From the NCBI GenBank assembly GCA_032718475.1, contig JAUCBJ010005850.1:1-42730 (forward strand): a DNA stretch of 42,730 nt, given 5' to 3'. The notes beneath the pieces were generated by a model that was given only the letters and a program-made list of their open reading frames with translations, was not told the DNA's origin and ran no database searches. Origin of the DNA: Nemertoderma westbladi. Its lineage: Eukaryota; Xenacoelomorpha; Nemertodermatida; Nemertodermatidae. The first letter of the stretch is position 1, and each line of letters starts with the position of its first letter. The position numbers and the translations under genes were made by a program. Below, piece after piece: positions 39,170 to 42,730 of the stretch.

Positions 39170-39559
39170 TTGGTTGCTTGTCAGCAAGATTCTATTTACT
39201 ACACTGGGAATACGGCGGTCGGTCGGATCGTAATGCAGGCCACTGCCAAATTCTTCATGCCTCACTCAGGCCACCCACCTTGGAGTGCGGTGGGAAGAGT
39301 CCAACTTACGTTAACGACTGGACGAATCGGCGAGGATTGTGATTTGGGTTTAGTGGCACCCCGGACAGCCGGATCCTGGGATTGCCTGGGGGAAATTGTA
39401 GAAAGTCGGGCAGACGTGTATCGCACCAAATTACGTTCTCTGCCACACGAAAGTGTGAGGCGAAATCGTTGTCGAATTGGGTCGGAAGCTGCGGGAATTC
39501 TACTGTTCTACGGGAATAAACTGCAGCTGTCCGGTGACTACAGACGGATACTGGGATGA
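39170..39559 (+). CDS. Unrecognised open frame, 129 codons, doubtful
   Basis: A frame from ATG to TGA with normal composition (GC higher than the surroundings), beginning MVACQQDSIYYTGNTAVGR. I recognise no domain, signal peptide or membrane segment. A 182-codon frame on the opposite strand (39306-39854) overlaps most of it; at most one can be real. Likely unrelated to a host gene given the retroelement surroundings. Confidence 0.2.
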   Translation: MVACQQDSIYYTGNTAVGRIVMQATAKFFMPHSGHPPWSAVGRVQLTLTTGRIGEDCDLGLVAPRTAGSWDCLGEIVESRADVYRTKLRSLPHESVRRNRCRIGSEAAGILLFYGNKLQLSGDYRRILG

Positions 39560-39568
39560 GCAGGTATT

Positions 39569-39616
39569 TCGATCGAGTTTCTCGTTTTCTCGATTTTCTC
39601 GAATTCTCGATATTTC
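39569..39616. repeat. Short tttctcga-type repeat
   Basis: Irregular copies of tttctcg, ttttctcga and attctcgat in tandem. No function proposed. Confidence 0.7.
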
Positions 39617-39721
39617 CTATAAACCACATGGCTTCGCATATTGAACGTGTGATTGGAAATAAGTTTGTGCTACCCTTCCGCCCCTTGGGTGGTAGGGCGG
39701 TTATGTATTGGTTGGTAGGAA

Positions 39722-39735
39722 GGGGGGGGGGGGGG
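39722..39735. repeat. G14 homopolymer
   Basis: Fourteen G on the plus strand within aggaagg...tgcag. Confidence 0.9.
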
Positions 39736-39739
39736 TGCA

Positions 39740-40499
39740 GATTAAAAGGGCTGAACACATACTGTCCCCCTTTCTTTGATTGATTGTCAGTTTGGTTAAA
39801 TTTCTCAAATACTGATTTTGTGATACAGTCGCTCAATTTTAATTTGTATCTCATAACTGGGCCTCGTCCTGCGTGAAGGCCCCACGACCGTGTTCACCTG
39901 TCGACGGCATCAACTCTTGCTGAATGGGACGAATATGGCATCAGTTGCATCATATAACATGACCAGAAGATCACCAGATAAATCTGAGATGATATCGGCG
40001 GCTTTCATAAGAACCAACCATAATTGTAAATATGTCCCAACATTTAGATTTCACATCCTGTTCAAGAACCATGGCACCTGGCCAGGTAGGATCAGTACAA
40101 GTGCTACAACAGAATGATCATAATAGAACTTCCTCTTGGTGCTGAGTTGAGACTGTTTAATCTGAAAATATCAGTACTCTTGTGCCACTCTTGAAAATAA
40201 GCACCCCAGGGGCTGTAAACAGTGATCCACTCGGCTGCTCGGGTCCAGATACATCAGACTGTCGGAAGCATTTCAAACAGTAAAGGAGCGGCATTTGCGG
40301 ATATTTCGGATGGTTTTGCCAACGACCAACGACCTGAAGACAGTACCGGTAACTCTGTACCACTGTAACAGTTAACAGTAGGCCTACCGGTACCGTACTG
40401 TAATCCTTTAGTCTCTTAGCAACCAGCTGATGCCAAGCCTAATAATTTTTGGGTAGATTAATTTATTATAACTGTAAGACAGTTACACAGATGCTGCAC
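39740..40499. other. No gene recognised
   Basis: Unique sequence of average composition. A small interrupted inverted motif around taccggta at 40340-40400 is the only structure noticed. Confidence 0.5.
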
Positions 40500-40760
40500 G
40501 AAGACCCCATGCAAATTCAACTTGTAAAATTTCTAAACTTTGGTCAGACTACATGTGTACCAAGTTTGGTTAAATTTCATTAAGATTTGGCTGAGTTATT
40601 AACGTTTAAAATTGGACACAACAGAACGACAGAACAACAGATCGACAGAACAACAGATCGACAGAACAACAGACACACCGATTGAGTTAGTGGTACCTGT
40701 ATGCTAAGCTCGCTTACTTTCGTCGCTCGCCCCACATATAGTAAAGCCCATACCAAAACC
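40500..40760. repeat. Probable short interspersed element with acagaacaacagatcg repeats
   Basis: The stretch ccaagtttggttaaatttc, gctgagttattaacg, then tandem acagaacaacagatcg (40617-40672, about three and a half units of 16-19 bp), then acacaccgattgagttag, has the architecture of short repeats widespread in marine invertebrate genomes, which carry an 'accaagttt-gagttatt' block before an (acagacgg)-type run. Identification rests on this resemblance only. Non-coding; the minus-strand frame here is not a gene. Confidence 0.5.
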
Positions 40761-40769
40761 TCTAGAATC

Positions 40770-42730
40770 ACAGAATCCTCCAGGACAAATACTATGCATA
40801 AGTAAATGCATCATTTGCCTGGTCGTATAATTTATAAATGATTAACTGAGTGTTTACATTCCTTGAAGATTATATGTTCAGGAATTATTAGGTAACTGAT
40901 CCCACATTATATTAGAATAATGTTCATCAATTTCAAAATGAATGGTGGTGGTAGTGGAGGTGTAGTACATTTTTACAATTCGAAGATATATTTTTATTAC
41001 ATCAATAAATATATTATTGATCTAAAAGCGATATTTGATGTATAGGTCATGGGCTAAGTAGAAACTTCTTTATTGTGGTGTCAGTAAGATATATACATCA
41101 TGATTTACAGTAGCGGAAATAATGAAATTTAATACCCCGAAATACTGAATCAGATCAGTATAAAGTCTGAGTTTATAATCTTTTGTGTTGGTGTTTTATC
41201 GAAACCCTACCACACATAACTACACTGTGGTTGTATACAATGCCACTAGAATCCTCGTCTATGGGGAGGATACTCTTCTCTCGAATGAGTGAGTCGAGCA
41301 AGGAGACAATGGCGGACAGTTTGTGACGCATTGAACTCCACCATACAGTCCCTTCCGTCAGAGTTGAATATGATAACTGGACGATGGGAACTCCACGAAT
41401 AAACTAACAAGTGAAGTTGGAAGACCTGAGTCTTTGAGGAGAGGTTAATATGTGGGCTCTTTACAAACCCAGTGAAGATTGAACTCATCTTTCTTGGAGA
41501 TCAGTCCTGCGAATCCCTTACGCATCTATTACATCATCAGATAGATTAATATTATTATATTATTACTATTATAGTTGTCATGATTTCATGATAGAATACA
41601 ACTTATTTTGGCAATTCATATCTACATAAAATTGAAAATGCTACAAAATACCAGTCGAATTACTGGGAGCAAAACTTTTGATAGGAGTATCGCCCACCAA
41701 TGCCTCGGGTAGCAGCTATCGAAAGAGGAGCCTTTTGATCAAAATACCGCTCCGGCTATGGATAACTGTATGCCTCAAAATACAATAAAAATACAAAGAC
41801 ACAGGTCTTAACGATGGAAGACCTAATGACAAAAGAACTTAATCAGCGTTACCAAATCATTTATAGCACAGTATTCCGATGTGGGGCTAGCCACGAAGTA
41901 AGGTGAGCCTTAGCCTGGGGTACCATTAAGCAACCTGTCATTCTATTGCTCTGTAGATCCGAATATTTCCAAGGTTAATAACCCATCCAAACAAGGATGA
42001 AATGTAACCAAACTTGGTACAAAAATAGTCTGTCAATGTTTACAAATTATCCAAATAGAATTTACGTACGGCCTTTGAGAATTCGAGTAACGAAGTTAAA
42101 AAGCAGCTAATTAGTTAATTATGTTAATTGCGGCAAAAACGGTATTTTCAGCATGACCTTTCATGGAAATTAATTAATGTCTACCATGAGATTATTAAAA
42201 ATTATACAGCTGTAATCCCCATACCCCAATCCATTATACATAGTTTTTAATTAGTTCAAGTGATTTACTTTAAGCGATGTGTGCACTACTGCTTGCAAAT
42301 CCCCATAAAAGATTGTTTGTCATGCCAGGGCCAGCCTGTTTATTTCCCAGCACCACTCTACTAACCTACTGGACTGCGACTGGGAATTTTAGTCCCTTTG
42401 TGAATCTGGTTGCGGGAGTGTTTGTATTTATTGTGGTGGGTGGAGGGGAGCCTATAGTTAAATCGTGCTTTATGTTTATATTTATTGCTTTATATATTAT
42501 CTTTATATTTATATTTATCATATGTTAATAATATACGATAACATAGAGTTAAAAAAAAAAAAATCTAGGATAAAAAAAAAACCTACCTACAGTATCTATG
42601 GGTCGACATTCAAGGGTACTCTCCATAGAATGTATTGAGAGCAGAATTTAGGTCCGCCACTGTGAGGCATTGAACTGCGATCGTCAGCTGGTTGTTGGAA
42701 AAGTTTGTAAATCTCCCTTATGTGACTGTT
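40770..42730. other. No gene recognised; A-rich runs near the end
   Basis: About 2 kb of mostly AT-rich sequence. Two A runs lie at about 42550-42580. Small frames (41246-41488 minus, 42277-42528 plus) lack recognised domains; the latter ends in a hydrophobic Ile/Phe-rich stretch produced by tttatattta repeats. 41990-42180 holds a ccaaacttggtac motif also seen (inverted) near 40557, possibly another copy of the short repeat. Confidence 0.45.

Noticed and set aside
39306-39854. 182-codon minus-strand frame
   Set aside because: It overlaps an equally unsupported plus-strand frame, runs through the G14 tract (Pro run), and has no recognised domain.
42277-42528. 83-codon frame with hydrophobic C-terminus as a small membrane protein
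   Set aside because: The Ile/Phe stretch is produced by a tttatattta simple repeat; no other support.

Overview
The window looks like genomic DNA of an invertebrate metazoan; the species cannot be determined. The evidence is a series of calcium-binding EGF exons with GT-AG introns, several retrotransposon relics (BEL/Pao, Gypsy-like and two kinds of LINE), a TTAA-flanked foldback element, and many mini- and satellite arrays in AT-rich DNA. Operons, Shine-Dalgarno sites, tRNAs, rRNAs and CRISPR arrays were not seen. The only host gene I can support is a secreted or membrane EGF-repeat protein on the minus strand.

Layout. 1-2,420: a 19-bp minisatellite present as two oppositely oriented arrays, then short repeats and a perfect hairpin. 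2,420-13,270: AT-rich repeat DNA in which a ~400-500 bp unit carrying an imperfect palindrome (core acatgcaaccataag...cttatggctgcatgt) alternates with arrays of a ~145-bp satellite that has dimeric higher-order structure. This part also holds a 5'-truncated LINE tail and a 15-bp minisatellite organised in 76-bp blocks. 13,270-16,925: a diverged ~165-bp satellite and a 1.1-kb array of an 18-bp repeat. 17,383-17,555: a LINE endonuclease scrap. 17,591-30,985: seven 123-bp EGF exons on the minus strand, nearly identical and with nearly identical introns. The fourth is split by an 11.6-kb BEL/Pao element (18,542-30,102) flanked by a 5-bp ATTCA duplication. 31,753-38,400: a plus-strand patchwork of Gypsy-like gag-pol, an antisense BEL RNase H scrap, a 66-bp coding-compatible tandem repeat, a second LINE reverse transcriptase and a second BEL pol with integrase, all broken. 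38,460-42,730: no recognised gene; a degenerate ~100-bp repeat, a G14 run and a probable short interspersed element.

The minus-strand BEL element reads leader, Gag with a long coiled coil, Asn-rich and repeat-rich segment, DUF1759-like Gag, zinc knuckles, DSG protease, reverse transcriptase and RNase H. Where integrase would be expected there is instead an unrecognised frame with three CCHC-like zinc fingers. Two later insertions sit inside it: a plus-strand LINE at 23,933-25,437 and a 1,049-bp foldback element at 26,908-27,956. The window therefore preserves a relative history: tandem EGF exon duplication, then BEL insertion, then LINE and foldback insertions.

Most attractive for follow-up: the exact footprint of the retrotransposon in an EGF exon, the zinc-finger frame in place of integrase, the very asymmetric LTRs, the TTAA foldback element, the palindrome family, and the two distinct dimeric versions of the ~145-bp satellite.
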